The notes beneath the pieces were generated by a model, which saw only the letters and a program-made list of their open reading frames with translations, did no database searches and was not told where the DNA came from. Below are positions 20,845-30,755 of a stretch of DNA of 64,000 bases, piece after piece. The position numbers and the translations under genes are program-made. This stretch comes from Isochrysis galbana (lineage: Eukaryota; Haptophyta; Isochrysidales; Isochrysidaceae): contig CM030937.1 in NCBI GenBank assembly GCA_018136815.1, positions 232,606-296,605 of the forward strand, read 5' to 3'. Numbering within the stretch: position 1 is the stretch's first letter; each line of letters starts with the position of its first letter.

Positions 20845-22035
20845 ATGTCCTCTCCACTCCCCGCATCCCACCTCCACGCCACCAGCATCGCCACATGGTA
20901 CCCACCCCTTCGGAAGCTCTCGATCCGCACGGTTCTCATCCCTCTTCCCACAGACTTTGCAGAGTACCTCGTGGCCGACGGAGTTCTCATCCATCAGACC
21001 CAGAAGGCCTCGGCCACCGCCGACGACGAGCCACGCGATGCGCATTCGGACGATGGGAGCTCACAGGCGCACGCAACTGCCTCAGCCGCGGACGAGCCAC
21101 GCGATGCGCAATCGGACGACGAGAGCTCGGAGACGACCGCTCCCGCGCTTCCGGCCTCGTTCGCGGCCGTGCGCCGAGAGATCGATGACGCGATTGAGCG
21201 ATTGGGTGGAGAGGTCTTTCCAAAGCTCAACTGGTCTGCCCCAACCGATGCTGCGTGGATGCTCGGCGGCAGCCCCAAGTGTGTGAGCTCGGAAGATGTC
21301 CTGCTGCTTCTCAAGAGCTCAGACCGGGTGGCACACGACCTGACTGAAGTCCATCGCCTTTGCACACCCACAAGCGCTGAGTCATCAGGTCGGACCACCT
21401 CTTCCTCTGGGTGGGTGCTGGCCATTCGCAAGTGGTGTGAGCTGCATCCATCACGCGAGTACAGGTGCTTCAGTTGCGAACGGCGCCTGATCGCAGCGTG
21501 CCAACGAGATCGCTTCAACAGCTATCCTGAACTCCTGTCGCGTGATCGCCGAGCAGTGGTGCGCCTTCTCTCCGCCTTTGGTCAAGAGCAGCTGCCAGCC
21601 GTGCCGGAGCTCTTGGTGTGGGACGCATACATCGACCGGAATGACAAGGTGCATCTCATTGATCTAGCTCCATTTCACGAGAGCACGGACCCGATCCTCT
21701 TCACGTGGGACGAGCTGCGCAGCCTTGCCAGCTCGGGTGCCTCGGCGGACCTGCCGGTCGAAGGCCTAGCGTTGATGGATGGCCCCACCTGCCAGCCAAA
21801 CGGCCCAGTGGCGGCGGCGGGCCCTGGGCGTCACCTCTCAGAGCGCACCTCAGTGCCAACGTCAATCGCCGAGTTGCGTGTTGTGGAGGACGCGGCTTCC
21901 ATGGTGCCCTCTTCAAAAATATACCACGGCTGGCCCCGAGAACTCCGCGAGCTAGAGCAAGAAGATCTGCACGGCCTTATAAGCGCTGCAAAGCAGACCG
22001 CTGAAAGAGTTGGGGCGGAAGGGGCTACCGAGTAG
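20845..22035 (+). CDS. CDC123: CDC123 (D123 family), eIF2 assembly chaperone
   Basis: Single-exon, 396 codons. In yeast and animals CDC123 is a cytosolic ATP-grasp-like protein that binds eIF2-gamma and promotes assembly of the eIF2 complex. Family signatures in order: IATWYPPL (near 16-22), LIPLPTDFAEYLVADGVLI (31-49), GGEVFPKLNWSAPTDAAWM (121-139), KCVSSEDVLLLLKSSDRVAHDL (145-166), REYRCFSCERRLIAACQRD (204-222) and VWDAYIDRNDKVHLIDLAPF with TDPILFTWDEL (258-291). A lineage-specific acidic insert at about 57-98 contains two copies of DEPRDAxSDD. Length is near the usual 330-370 plus this insert. The C-terminal 80 residues are unlike the family. Chosen start: the first ATG of the frame, 24 residues before the first conserved motif. 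A GA-rich tract lies 70-120 bases upstream, and an AATAAA lies near 22267 downstream. Confidence 0.88.
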   Translation: MSSPLPASHLHATSIATWYPPLRKLSIRTVLIPLPTDFAEYLVADGVLIHQTQKASATADDEPRDAHSDDGSSQAHATASAADEPRDAQSDDESSETTAPALPASFAAVRREIDDAIERLGGEVFPKLNWSAPTDAAWMLGGSPKCVSSEDVLLLLKSSDRVAHDLTEVHRLCTPTSAESSGRTTSSSGWVLAIRKWCELHPSREYRCFSCERRLIAACQRDRFNSYPELLSRDRRAVVRLLSAFGQEQLPAVPELLVWDAYIDRNDKVHLIDLAPFHESTDPILFTWDELRSLASSGASADLPVEGLALMDGPTCQPNGPVAAAGPGRHLSERTSVPTSIAELRVVEDAASMVPSSKIYHGWPRELRELEQEDLHGLISAAKQTAERVGAEGATE

Positions 22036-22405
22036 CCGCCGAGCTAGCCGAGGATCTGACATGCGACCACGGAGAGGGACGTGGTGAGGAGTCCAAGCAG
22101 CCAGTGAGTATGGTCTGGGATGGTTGTAAGGCGTGTATTATCACCACCATCATTTGCCGTGAGCGCAGTGGCGGGTGGCGGCGCAGCGCACGGTGAGTCA
22201 ATGTCGTCCTCTCCCCAGCCTCAGCTAAGTTTGTACTTAGTTCAACTATGGGGATGGGGGCCGGCAAGAATAAATGTTCTTCCTCTCTCCTCCTTCTCCA
22301 TTCCCCTCGCCGCTGTTCGTGCTATGGGCCGTATGGTGAGGAACCAACCACACCTGCTCCGCACTCCGGAGAGCTATTAAAGATGCCAATCATGGATATC
22401 CATCG
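22036..22405. other. CDC123 3' flank
   Basis: Holds AATAAA near 22267, a possible polyadenylation signal for CDC123. No gene seen. Confidence 0.4.
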
Positions 22406-22730
22406 TCACAGTGCATCTCTCATGCACCTAGTGCATATTGCGTTCACGTCCCCCAGCTGGACCGCCATCTCCAGGCCCTTGTGGTCCGGGTCGGCGTTCG
22501 CCTTGAGCAGCAGCTCCACGCACCGGTGCGCCCCTGCACTGACCGCGCTGGCGAGGGGGGAGCGCAGCCCGCAGTTGGGGTCCGCCCTCGCCTTCAGCAG
22601 CTCCCGCCGCGCACTCGTCGTGCCCGCGCGCGCAGGCCGCTTGCAGGGGGGGTCGCCCGCCGCCTTGAGGCGGCGGGGGCCCGATCGAGAGAGGGTAGAG
22701 GCGGATCGAGATCGGGAAGAGCGCCCACGC
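22406..22730 (-). pseudogene. Ankyrin-repeat fragment, frameshifted
   Basis: The minus strand encodes about two ankyrin repeats: PLQAACARGHDEC in one frame, then RELLKARADPNCGLRSPLAS and HRCVELLLKANADPDHKG in the next, with the end at 22406. The switch of frame in the middle of a repeat (near 22610) needs one base. Ankyrin repeats are protein-protein interaction modules, and nothing else of the protein is recognisable. Upstream sequence (22740-23030) is low complexity. A related ankyrin piece lies at 24184-24360 in opposite orientation. Confidence 0.6.
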
Positions 22731-23038
22731 CAAGGCGAGAGCTCAACGAAGGGAGAGCGGTGGCGCACTCTTGTCGAGCCCAAGTGAGACGCAGGGCAGC
22801 CTGCCAGCCGGTGGGAGCGAGAGCGCAAGAGAGTGGGGCGACGGTGGCACACGTCTCCAAAAGTGGGGGCATGCGAACGAGAGGACGAGACTGCGAACGA
22901 GAACGGATGGCGAGCGGCATAGCCTCGTCGTGTGATGCGAGAGCGGGGAGTGGAGGCATAGCCTCGCCGTGCGACGCGAGAGCGGGGAGCGTGAGCTCCG
23001 CGTCGAGTGCTCGGGCGAGTGAGTCGGGCACTGAAGTC

Positions 23039-24181
23039 GCGTTCCGTCAAAAGAGGACCAGGTGGTTTTTCAACATATCTGTTTTCTTTTTAGTTATTAA
23101 CAACAGTGGTACAAAACAAAGCTATTCACGCTTGCCCCCCCCCCCCCCCGCTTTCCTGTCAACACGCAGTGACTCTCCCCAGTTATGCGTGTTGAGTTTT
23201 CATCTTCTTCGTCTTTTTCTCACACCCCTCTTCCTCGATGGCGACGATGTCGTTCGGCTGATCTTGGATGGCGAGGTCTGTGATGCGTGAGAGGACGCTT
23301 GGTCGGTCCTGCATGTAGAGCTTGCCCGCTGTTCGGCGCACTTGCGCCATGGGATTCGTTTCAGCGTAGTCGACCGCCATGATGTATTCCATGCAGAGGT
23401 ACGCGAGGGCGGCCTGCTCTCCAATGTATCTGGTCTTTGGGACTGGGATCTTGTCGTACTCGTCGGAGTAGTCGCCGACGAGCATGAGGGTTGCCTTGCA
23501 CCAACGGCCCATGTAAGGCTCGATGAGTGCCCACATCGACGGGTAGCGTTCCTTGGCCAGATCCACGCGGAAGTCTCCACATCCACGGCCCATACCAGAG
23601 GCTGTGACGAGCAGCATCGCCAGGATGGCGCCGCCCATGCCCTCCTCCATGTGTTCGCAGAACCTGAAGGCTGGGGTGCGGATCTCCTCGTAGGTGCGCT
23701 GACCAAGTCGCTTGGCGATGTAGACAAAGTACTCTCCGCGCCCAGAGTTCCCCCGCGGAAAGAGTGAACGCACGGCGTGCACCTTCCTGGAAGTTGGTAT
23801 GCGCACGCACGGCGTATACGCGGGGACCGTGGGCACGGCGCGCACCGAAGAAGCTTTGACGGCGTCTCTCTCTTATAATTTTAACATGATCTAATGTTAA
23901 ACAACTACACTACAACTGTGGACATTTGATCGCTCAAATCGACTGATGTCCCACTATTGACGGAACGACACCTTGGAACCCAAGAGAATGAGAGGGGTCC
24001 GGCGGAGGCGGAGGTAGTGGTCCACACGCGCCACCGGTTGCGTATTTTGCGGAGCATGCGAGCTGGACGGACGGGGAGAGTGCGCTCCCGCGGCTTCTCG
24101 AGCCACGGCATCCAAGCCGTATCTATCGCGGCGATCGCCGTAGGAGAGGGGGCGTTGCTCTGGTAGGGCGGTCAAACAGGG
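23039..24181. mobile_element. Candidate mobile element with boundary motifs shared with 28811-28935
   Basis: The left boundary is a 26-base motif (GCGTTCCG...AAAGAGGACCAG) matching 28811-28836 at 23 of 26 positions. The right boundary TAGGGCGGTCAAACAGGG (24164-24181) matches 28918-28935 exactly. The sequence outside the motifs differs between the two loci. The spacing is 1143 bp here and 125 bp there, as for an element and an internally deleted derivative. No terminal inverted repeat or target duplication is evident, so the class is unknown. It encloses the open frame at 23183-23845. Confidence 0.35.
23183..23842 (-). CDS. Uncharacterised protein, 5' part missing
   Basis: The open frame has good protein character: GRGEYFVYIAKRLGQRTYEE, then FCEHMEEGMGGAILAMLLVT, GDFRVDLAKERYPSMWALIE, YIGEQAALAYLCMEYIMAVD and a lysine-rich end (CEKKTKKMKTQHA). 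There is no ATG before the methionine in FCEHMEE. A TTCCAG acceptor-like site at about 23780 suggests an internal or last exon whose upstream exons are not visible. I do not recognise the family. It lies inside the candidate element at 23039-24181, so it could be element cargo. Confidence 0.45.
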   Translation of the reverse strand, partial: RAVPTVPAYTPCVRIPTSRKVHAVRSLFPRGNSGRGEYFVYIAKRLGQRTYEEIRTPAFRFCEHMEEGMGGAILAMLLVTASGMGRGCGDFRVDLAKERYPSMWALIEPYMGRWCKATLMLVGDYSDEYDKIPVPKTRYIGEQAALAYLCMEYIMAVDYAETNPMAQVRRTAGKLYMQDRPSVLSRITDLAIQDQPNDIVAIEEEGCEKKTKKMKTQHA

Positions 24182-24183
24182 CA

Positions 24184-24360
24184 GGATGTGAACACGGTGC
24201 ACGAGGGGGCGACCCCCCTGCAAGCGGCCTGCGCGCGCGGGCACCTGGCGCGACTCATCGAGCACGTGACGCCGACCCTCAGACAAGCCCTCGCCCTCGC
24301 GTACCGCTCGACGTTCTATATGCCCATGTGGCCTGTGGACGCGGCTCACGCTCTGGATTA
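24184..24360 (+). pseudogene. Ankyrin-repeat fragment
   Basis: Reads DVNTVHEGATPLQAACARGH and continues LARLIEHVTPTLRQAL to a stop near 24360. It starts directly after the TAGGGCGGTCAAACAGGG boundary. Its ATPLQAACARGH core matches the fragment at 22406-22730. Isolated single repeat without a start, so a remnant. Confidence 0.5.
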
Positions 24361-24567
24361 GAGAAATTCATTTTCAATTTATCATGCGATGGGTCAATCG
24401 GTCTAGGTGAGGATCTGCGCCATGCACTACTAGCGTGGACCCTGCGCGCACCACACACCGCGACAACAAACGCCCCGGCCCCGCGCGGGCCTCGCGCAGC
24501 TTTAGTTAGATGTTGCCATAACCATAATGTCCGAAAAATAGATACTACGTAGTACATCGCATCAACG
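24361..24567. other. Intergenic spacer before a LINE
   Basis: GC-rich, then AT-rich. No gene seen. Confidence 0.4.
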
Positions 24568-24581
24568 CTCGGCAGTCAACA

Positions 24582-25845
24582 ACTATCGTTAAAACGATAG
24601 GGTCAAGGAGCGCGCGCCGATCCCCTCCCATCCTGCCGCCCCCCCCGCCGCGACGGATGACCGACACGAGCATGGCGCAACAGCTATAGCGCGTGAACGC
24701 GTGTTCCTATTTATAACGCATGAGCCGGAAATTTTTTTGGATATTTGGGTAGCTTGGCGGATATTTTGCGGGTATTTTTGCTGGATGTTTGGGTCCGATT
24801 TTTTGGATATTTCTGCCAACCCCTAATGCGAGAGCTGTTTTCCTAATAACGACACATACACAAAATTCAAAGGAGAATACATTCACAAAGAGAAATTCCT
24901 AGACTCATGGCAACTGATAGTAGACCACAACGACGTCCTAAAATGCTCAACTTTCTGCCCGACGCCCCCACCGCAACAACCCGGGAGCGCCCCGACCCCC
25001 GCGGAGGAACAAAAAGAGCCCCCCTCCATAGATCCGAATTAGCAAAAACGGTGAGTACTACATGCACCACAAAGGCGTCTGGTTCGAAGTAGAGCTGTCG
25101 TACTTGGGCACGCCTATAATAGGAGAACGGCAACAAGGCACTCCTACCGACCTAGCCGTCGATAGACTGTTCATACTCCCTAACACCCCCTCGCCACACT
25201 CTAGAGAAATACTATACATCCTAGCATGGAGATATATACTAACGGACTTCTACAGAATACACTTCGACAGACAACATAACATTTGATAGCAAACAGCAAG
25301 TCATGAAAAAAATACTAACGAGATACACCACACTAGTGAAAGCAGTGCACTTCGGCAACTCCACGGACGCGGCCAGAAAAGCCCAGGCAGACATGGGCCG
25401 ACAACCAAAACGATAGCAATAGACAACGAAACACTAACACCAAGCCACACTTTAAAAACGATAGCACAGAAACTAGAGATCGAACACATACTCATACAAG
25501 AAAACAGCAAGAACGAGAGCGACCAAAGTTAGCGCCCTGGATGCGAGGGAGAAGAGACTCCCAAGCGACCCACCCATAGGGGAAGCCGTAGGGCTGGGCC
25601 CCCACATAGAGACGCGGCCCAAAGCGCCTCACAGCAACTGCGAGCCCAAAGGCCCGCCCCCCCCCTCCCCCGACGCCAGACCCAAGCAGTAGTGCACATG
25701 GGTCGACCCCCCGAAACCGAACGAAAAGGACCGAGGGGTGGGGCGAAGGGGGAGTGAGGGTGGGGCAAGGGCGATGTCAGGGGCAGTCCCCATCGCGAGG
25801 GACGAGGGTTAGCAAAGTAGTAGGCACCTTCAAGAATATTTTTTC
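24582..25845 (+). mobile_element. Internally deleted LINE with both ends and target duplication
   Basis: Bounded by CTCGGCAGTCAACA at 24568-24581 and 25851-25864, a 14-bp target duplication that extends to 19 bp with one mismatch. The 5' end is a hairpin (CTATCGTT-AA-AACGATAG) followed by GGAGCGCGCGCCG as in the ORF1 copy at 18135. The 3' end is CAAGAATATTTTTT, a T6 tract. Inside are an AT-rich stretch with four GGATATTT-like repeats (24735-24815) and fragments of the ORF2 C-terminus (ELSYLGTPIIGE, then REILYILAWRYILTDFYRIH, then a degenerate continuation to 25530). ORF1 body, endonuclease, reverse transcriptase and zinc knuckle are all missing. Such a copy can only move with proteins supplied in trans. 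Confidence 0.8.
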
Positions 25846-25986
25846 CAACCCTCGGCAGTCAACACACGTAAAAACCTGCCGACTATCGACACGTTTCCCT
25901 GTCTGTCGGGTTCATCGTCTACATGTTGGGTTGACGCACAAGAGTCGCCATATTAAGTTGCTTGATCGTGCCTCGCGCCCTCCCCG

Positions 25987-27993
25987 TCACAAGTAAAAGC
26001 GGTTGGGTTCTCGCTGTTGCCTCTGCCCAACGAAGGCGGTGCGCTCGCCGCTGTCTGCCAGGGAGAACTGGACGCCTTCCTCTTCATCTGCGTTTTCTGC
26101 GTCCTCCTTCATGCTGATCCTATACGCTGAGCTGAATGGTCCTCCGACGGTGATGTCCGCCAAGCTTCGGCGCAAGTGGCGAGCGGCTGCCGCAATGAGG
26201 CCGCAGGTGCAAAGGGCGACGAACAAAGGAAAGAAAACGAGCACGAGCGCTCGTGCTGACCCCGGCCGCCAAGCCGTTGGCGGCGCAGATGGAGGTGCCA
26301 AACGCTCGTCCGGTGCCATCGCCTTGGCTTCGGTCGGTGTGATGATCGCCGACGGTGTGGTGAGGGAGGATCGCCCCTCGGCGCCGAACCCGTTGATGAC
26401 GGGCTGCAGCCGGATCGCACATCCCATGGCGCAATCGAGACCTTGGGCCACGTACACCTCGCCCGATCGCGCAACAGTCAGCACCACCCACTCGGCGTCC
26501 TCGGCTGGCAGCGTATCGCCAGCACCCGTGCTCACCTCGATGATCCACTCCATCTCGGCTTGGCAGCCCGAGAGGCGTGGCAGCCAAATCTTGACGGCGC
26601 GTCCCGCAACCCGCGCGCGCGGAGCCGACGCCAGCGCCGCGGCGTCCAGCCCAGGGATGAGCGGGGCCGACTTGGCGCCTGGCTCGCTCTCTCCGAAACG
26701 GTTGCGGGCAACCAACCTAAGCCTCCACGCGGAGGTGGGGTCGAGCTCGGAGAGCCTCACGCGCCTCTGGACGGCGCGAGGCACGAGTGTCTGCCACTCC
26801 GTACTCCCTGCACGCTGGCCCTGCACCTCGAGCGCCTCGGCCCCGGCGCAGAATGTGGCATCGTCCGCTCCCAGCGCGAGAGGCAGCTCGACATCCACAG
26901 CACACTCCTCCGGCAGCATTGCAAAGTCGCCCACGGCCGGCGGACGCTCCGGCGCGAGTCTAGGCGGCAAGGTGGTCCCGATGAGGCGGTTGCTCCACGG
27001 CCCCGGCCCGGCGCGGTTGTGTGCCCGGACGTGCGCGCCGTATTGAGTGGCGGAGAAGAGATCTGCCGCAAGGACCTCGATGGACGACGTTGTCTGATTC
27101 AGGAAGATCGCGCCGCCGACTGCGGTTCCCGCCGAGAGCACGACCGAGTAGAAGTCGGCCGAGCCGACGGGCAGCCACCGTACCGCGATTGAGTGGCAAC
27201 CAGCGTCGAGCTCAGTGATGCGAGGCGCCTCTCGTGGTGCGCGCAGCGGCTGCGATGGAGGCGGAGAGGAGGGCGAGGGCGGCGCGGGAGATGGCGATGG
27301 AGGCGGCGCCGCCGGAGGGCGCGGCGGCGAGGGCGAGGGAGGCGGCAGGGGCGAGGGCGGTGAGGGTGGCGGCGGCGGCGGCGGCTGCGCACACCAGGGG
27401 AACTGCGATCGCGCCTCGTCCGGACAGCTGTCGCCGTCTCTGCCATCGCAGGCGGCCCGCGACCAGGTCAGCGCGGTGCTAGGGATGACTGTCGATGCGC
27501 GTAACCCGCGCACACTGTCGGCGAGCTGCACGTCATTGAGCGAGCAGTCGGACTGCACTACGAAGCACCACGGCTCAATGCACGAGCCCAGCTCGTCGCC
27601 CTGACGGCAGCCGACCTGCTCACCCAGCGAGAGATCCCACCTGGTAGCCAGCGACGCAAGGCAGTCAGGCGGGAGTGCATGCGCGTCATTGGGCGTCGGC
27701 TGTGGGCACACGCGGCCCGGGCGTACCTGCCACAGAAGGAGCCAAACGAGCCCTTGGTGGCGAGCCCTAACTGGCCAAGGCAGCCGCAGGCGGTGGGGGA
27801 AGGCGGCGACGGGCTGGGCGGCGGGCCGGGCGGCACAGGCGGCGATGGGGGCCTGGGGGGGGGTGACGGTTGCGGTCTTGGCGGCGAGGGCGGCGGCGGT
27901 GGCGAGGGCGGTGGCGGCGGCGAGGGCGGCGGCGGCGTGGGGGGCGGCGGCGGTGCAGGCATTGGGGGGGGCGGTGGCGAGGGCGGCGGTGAG

Positions 27994-28028
<35 letters not shown>

Positions 28029-28448
28029 TGGCGGCGGCGGCGGCGGTGCGCCCGGAGGCTGAGGCGAGGGCGGAGGCGAGGGCGGTGGCGGCGGGAACGG
28101 CGGAGGAGGTGGCGGCGGCGGGTGTGGAGGGAAGTTGCCCGAACACTCAAAGGTGAGTGGCGCTCCTTCAACAAGGCCTGGTGCGGCAAATGTGAGCTTG
28201 ATGTTTGCTGCGGGGGGCCTGGGTCCGAGCGTGAGGGTAAGAGAGTTTGCGTGCGTGCCCGCGAGCCTTGCAAAGCTTACTGCCTCAACCTCGTAGACGG
28301 TGGCCGTGAGAGGGAGAGAGATTGTGAGGGAAGCGCCAGAGACCCAAAGGGGAATGTGGAGAAGAAGCTCAAAGCGGTGGTGCCAGCCAAGCGAAGAGAG
28401 GCGGGCGTTGAGGCCGGAGGAGAGGTAGCAAGGCTCGGGGGGAGGCAT
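25987..28448 (-). CDS. Pherophorin-like proline-rich surface protein with FN3 domains
   Basis: Probably a cell-surface type I membrane protein. From ATG 28448 the first frame gives about 100 residues of beta-rich sequence ending in FECSGN, then some 120 residues of Pro/Ser hydroxyproline-rich stalk and ACGCLGQLGLATKGSFGSFC. The protein then continues in another frame from about 27740: a Cys-rich module (PPDCLASLATRW...GSCIEPWCFVVQSDC), a second Pro-rich linker, two fibronectin type III-like domains (APRITELDAGCHSIAVRWLP...; ATQYGAHVRAHNRAGPGPWS; RLRLVARNRFGESEPG), one transmembrane helix (ALVLVFFPLFVALCTCGLIA) and a short acidic tail. The frame change lies between about 27700 and 27790, and a 27-nt GT-AG option there does not repair it, so one base is probably wrong or lost. 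No clear signal peptide; an upstream exon is possible. The stop is at 25987. Confidence 0.6.
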
Positions 28449-28810
28449 CACAGCGGTAGGGAAGGGGAGGGGGGAGAAAGAGGGAGGGAGGGAGGGAGGG
28501 AGGGATGGGGGGAGAGAGAGAGAGAGAGAGGTAGAGAGAGAGAGAGAGGACTGCCTGCCCACTCTGCTCCTCCTCTCGCTCCACTCTCGCTCGCGCGCTC
28601 TCCTTCTCAAGTCTCTCTCTCTCTCTATCCTCCTCTCTTTAGAATCCCCTTACTTTACTCTCTAAAGTATACTTTCCTCCTTGCTGTCCGTCAGAAGTCA
28701 GAGTTTTCTTGTTGTCCTAGTTTAATCCTAGTGCTCAGGGACCGTGCCTCCCAGGTAACGGAGCCTCGAGGAGCCCCTACTCCGCGATGAATAAGGGGCA
28801 CATAAAGGTT
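28449..28810. other. 5' flank of the surface-protein gene
   Basis: Rich in GA/CT runs (28470-28550 and 28610-28640) with no gene seen. Confidence 0.4.
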
Positions 28811-28935
28811 GCGTTCCGGCGAAAGAGGACCAGATGAAAAAAATCTTACCAAACTATGCGCTACGCTCGCGCGGCGCGCGGCGTGCGGCAGATTACAGAT
28901 TTTGCTTGTGCTACTCCTAGGGCGGTCAAACAGGG
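28811..28935. mobile_element. Short derivative sharing boundary motifs with 23039-24181
   Basis: Starts with the 26-base motif and ends with TAGGGCGGTCAAACAGGG as described for 23039-24181, but only 125 bp long. The interior (CGCGCGGCGCGCGGCGTGCG) is not related. Too short to code. Confidence 0.3.
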
Positions 28936-29051
28936 GGCTTTTAACTTCTAAGGGTGAAAATTCACTGAGTTAAGGTGGTAGGCGCAGGTTTTGGCGGGGC
29001 GGGTGGGGGGGGGGGGGGGGGGGCGAAACTCTCCCCTGCGAAGCCAGCGAC

Positions 29052-29300
29052 ATGCAGAGGCCTCGCCGTGAAGCCGCTGTAGGCCCGACGGACTCCTCGT
29101 CGGACGATGTGGACGGCGAGGACGATGTGGACGACGGCGAGGTGTCGGACCCTGACACGGCCCATCTCCTGGATGAGCGACGGAAGGGGCCTGGACGACC
29201 GAGGAAAGATGCATCATCATTAGCAGGCTCGTCGGCGCCCAGCGCGCCAAGGAGACGCGCGGGACGGCCAAGGGGAAAAAAAAAACAAAAAAACATCTGA
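29052..29300 (+). CDS. Small AT-hook protein, end formed by a LINE tail
   Basis: An 82-codon ORF from ATG 29052. After an acidic segment (SSSDDVDGEDDVDDGEVSD) it has two AT-hook cores, GRPRK at about 48-52 and GRPRG at 71-75, flanked by basic residues. AT-hooks bind the minor groove of AT-rich DNA. The last codons (KKKQKNI, stop) come from the A-run and CATCTGA that are the 3' end of the antisense LINE at 29276-32742, so the original protein was probably longer and has been truncated by the insertion. A poly-G run (about 29005-29022) lies upstream. Whether it is expressed is unknown. Confidence 0.45.
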   Translation: MQRPRREAAVGPTDSSSDDVDGEDDVDDGEVSDPDTAHLLDERRKGPGRPRKDASSLAGSSAPSAPRRRAGRPRGKKKQKNI

Positions 29301-29601
29301 AGATTCTGGGCTACACACCTACTAACCTAGGGTACTTCCCCATCCCTGATACCACCGCCCTTAATTTCCCTTTCCTCCACCTCCTCCCCTTCTCCCCTTC
29401 ATTCCTTTGTCTTCGGTATCCGGGGTTCGGCTCGGGTGCGCTACCACGAGCCTGGTTCAGAGCGCGGGTTCCGGGCAGGCCTGTTATTGGTTAGTTGTCG
29501 TTGTGTGTCTGTTGGGTCGCGGGCGTGCTCGTCTCTTTCTCGCCCTTGCTGGCCGCTATCGCGTTTCGGTGGATTTATGTCCCGTCGAGGTGTATCTCGT
29601 C

Positions 29602-30728
29602 TCAGTCTTGTTCTGGTTCGGGTCTCTCGGCAGTTATATATGCCACCCCCAACGTGGTGGTCAGGGCTTGTAACTCTAGACTTGGTTCTAGCTTACCTCT
29701 TGCACCTAGTGTGAATATAGGGTATACATCGTTCATGTCGATCCTTTTCTTCGGCTGTCTGCCCATGCCTGCTTGGGCGGTCCTAGCCGAGTCTGTTGTA
29801 CTCGCAAAAAGTAGTGCCTTGCTTAGCGTCGTGTACCTATCTATCGTTCTTATCAACACTGATTCCTCCGAGAATTCAATGCCATCGTAGTGTATCCTGT
29901 AAAAGTCTGTCAAAATATATCTCCACGCTAGAGTGTAGAGTATGGTGAGCGATCGCGGTGTTTCCCCCCGGGGTGCATGAAAAGGTTATCTATGATTACC
30001 TCTTCCCTGCTTCTACCACTTCGGGGAGTGTACCTTGCCAGTTTGTCGAGCGTTTCGAAAATCTTGACTACCCTCGGGCATTCTCCCAAGTGGGTGGAAG
30101 ATTCGTTAGACGCTTTGCACATGCGGCAGGTTTTGTCCCTATCCGCGAACCGGTTGTATGTGCCTATCCTTCTGTGGGTTAGGTGCTTGAAGTGGAGGTG
30201 TGTATCTCTCGCCGTCATCATCTGGGATGTATATATTGTGGCTAGGTGCTCCCACGTGTTGTCGGGTGTCGGTAGCCGCCGTTTCCAATTCTCGGGCCCC
30301 GTTAGGCGTCTACGCTTTCCGTCCGTCTTCTGCATTGCTCGTGTAAGTTGTTCCACTCCCATTTTGTCCAGAGGGGTGTCTCCGTCTAGGGTATACTCGT
30401 CCGCTAGGGGGTATTCCAATCTCTTGTTTGATTTAAAGCCATCCCCCCATTTTGCCGGTGGGGAGGGATCTAGCTGTTCGGGGGCTTTGTCGAGTCTTGC
30501 GCCGATTATGGGCGTACCTAGGTACGAGAGCTCCGCTTCATACCATTCGCCTTTGAGCTCGGCGAAGTAGCTGCCGTCTTGGGCTATGTGTAGTTTCGGG
30601 GTATGCTCTTCCGAGCCGCGATGTTCGCTGGTTTCCCGCCTCGTCGCCGAGGTCCCTGCATCCGTTGGGGCCGCCCGTGACGTCAACATCGTCTCGGCGT
30701 GATCTACAATGGCGCTCCATGATGCCAA
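29602..30728 (-). pseudogene. LINE ORF2 C-terminal domain with zinc knuckle
   Basis: Two frames (30728-29928 and 29913-29602) that align end to end with the single frames of the LINE copies at 34990 and 58735. Features are PLADEYTLDG, HFKHLTHRRIGTYNRFAD and a CX2CX8HX3C zinc knuckle (CRMC...H...C). Beyond the frame change at about 29925 come DFYRIHYDGIEFSEESVLIR and ARTAQAGMGRQPKKRID, the conserved end of the family. A single-base shift explains the break. Confidence 0.75.
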
Positions 30729-30755
30729 GAATTTGTCTCTCGGGATATATTCTCC

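Noticed and set aside
26003-27192. Plus-strand ORFs of 250-347 codons opposite the surface-protein gene
   Set aside because: Antisense shadows in GC-rich coding sequence; no domain, while the minus strand gives FN3 and a transmembrane segment.
27700-27760. A 27-nt GT-AG intron to join the two frames of the surface-protein gene
   Set aside because: 27 is divisible by three, so removing it does not change frame; too short to be spliced normally.
27215-28156. Gly/Ala-rich plus-strand ORFs
   Set aside because: Antisense of the proline stalk.
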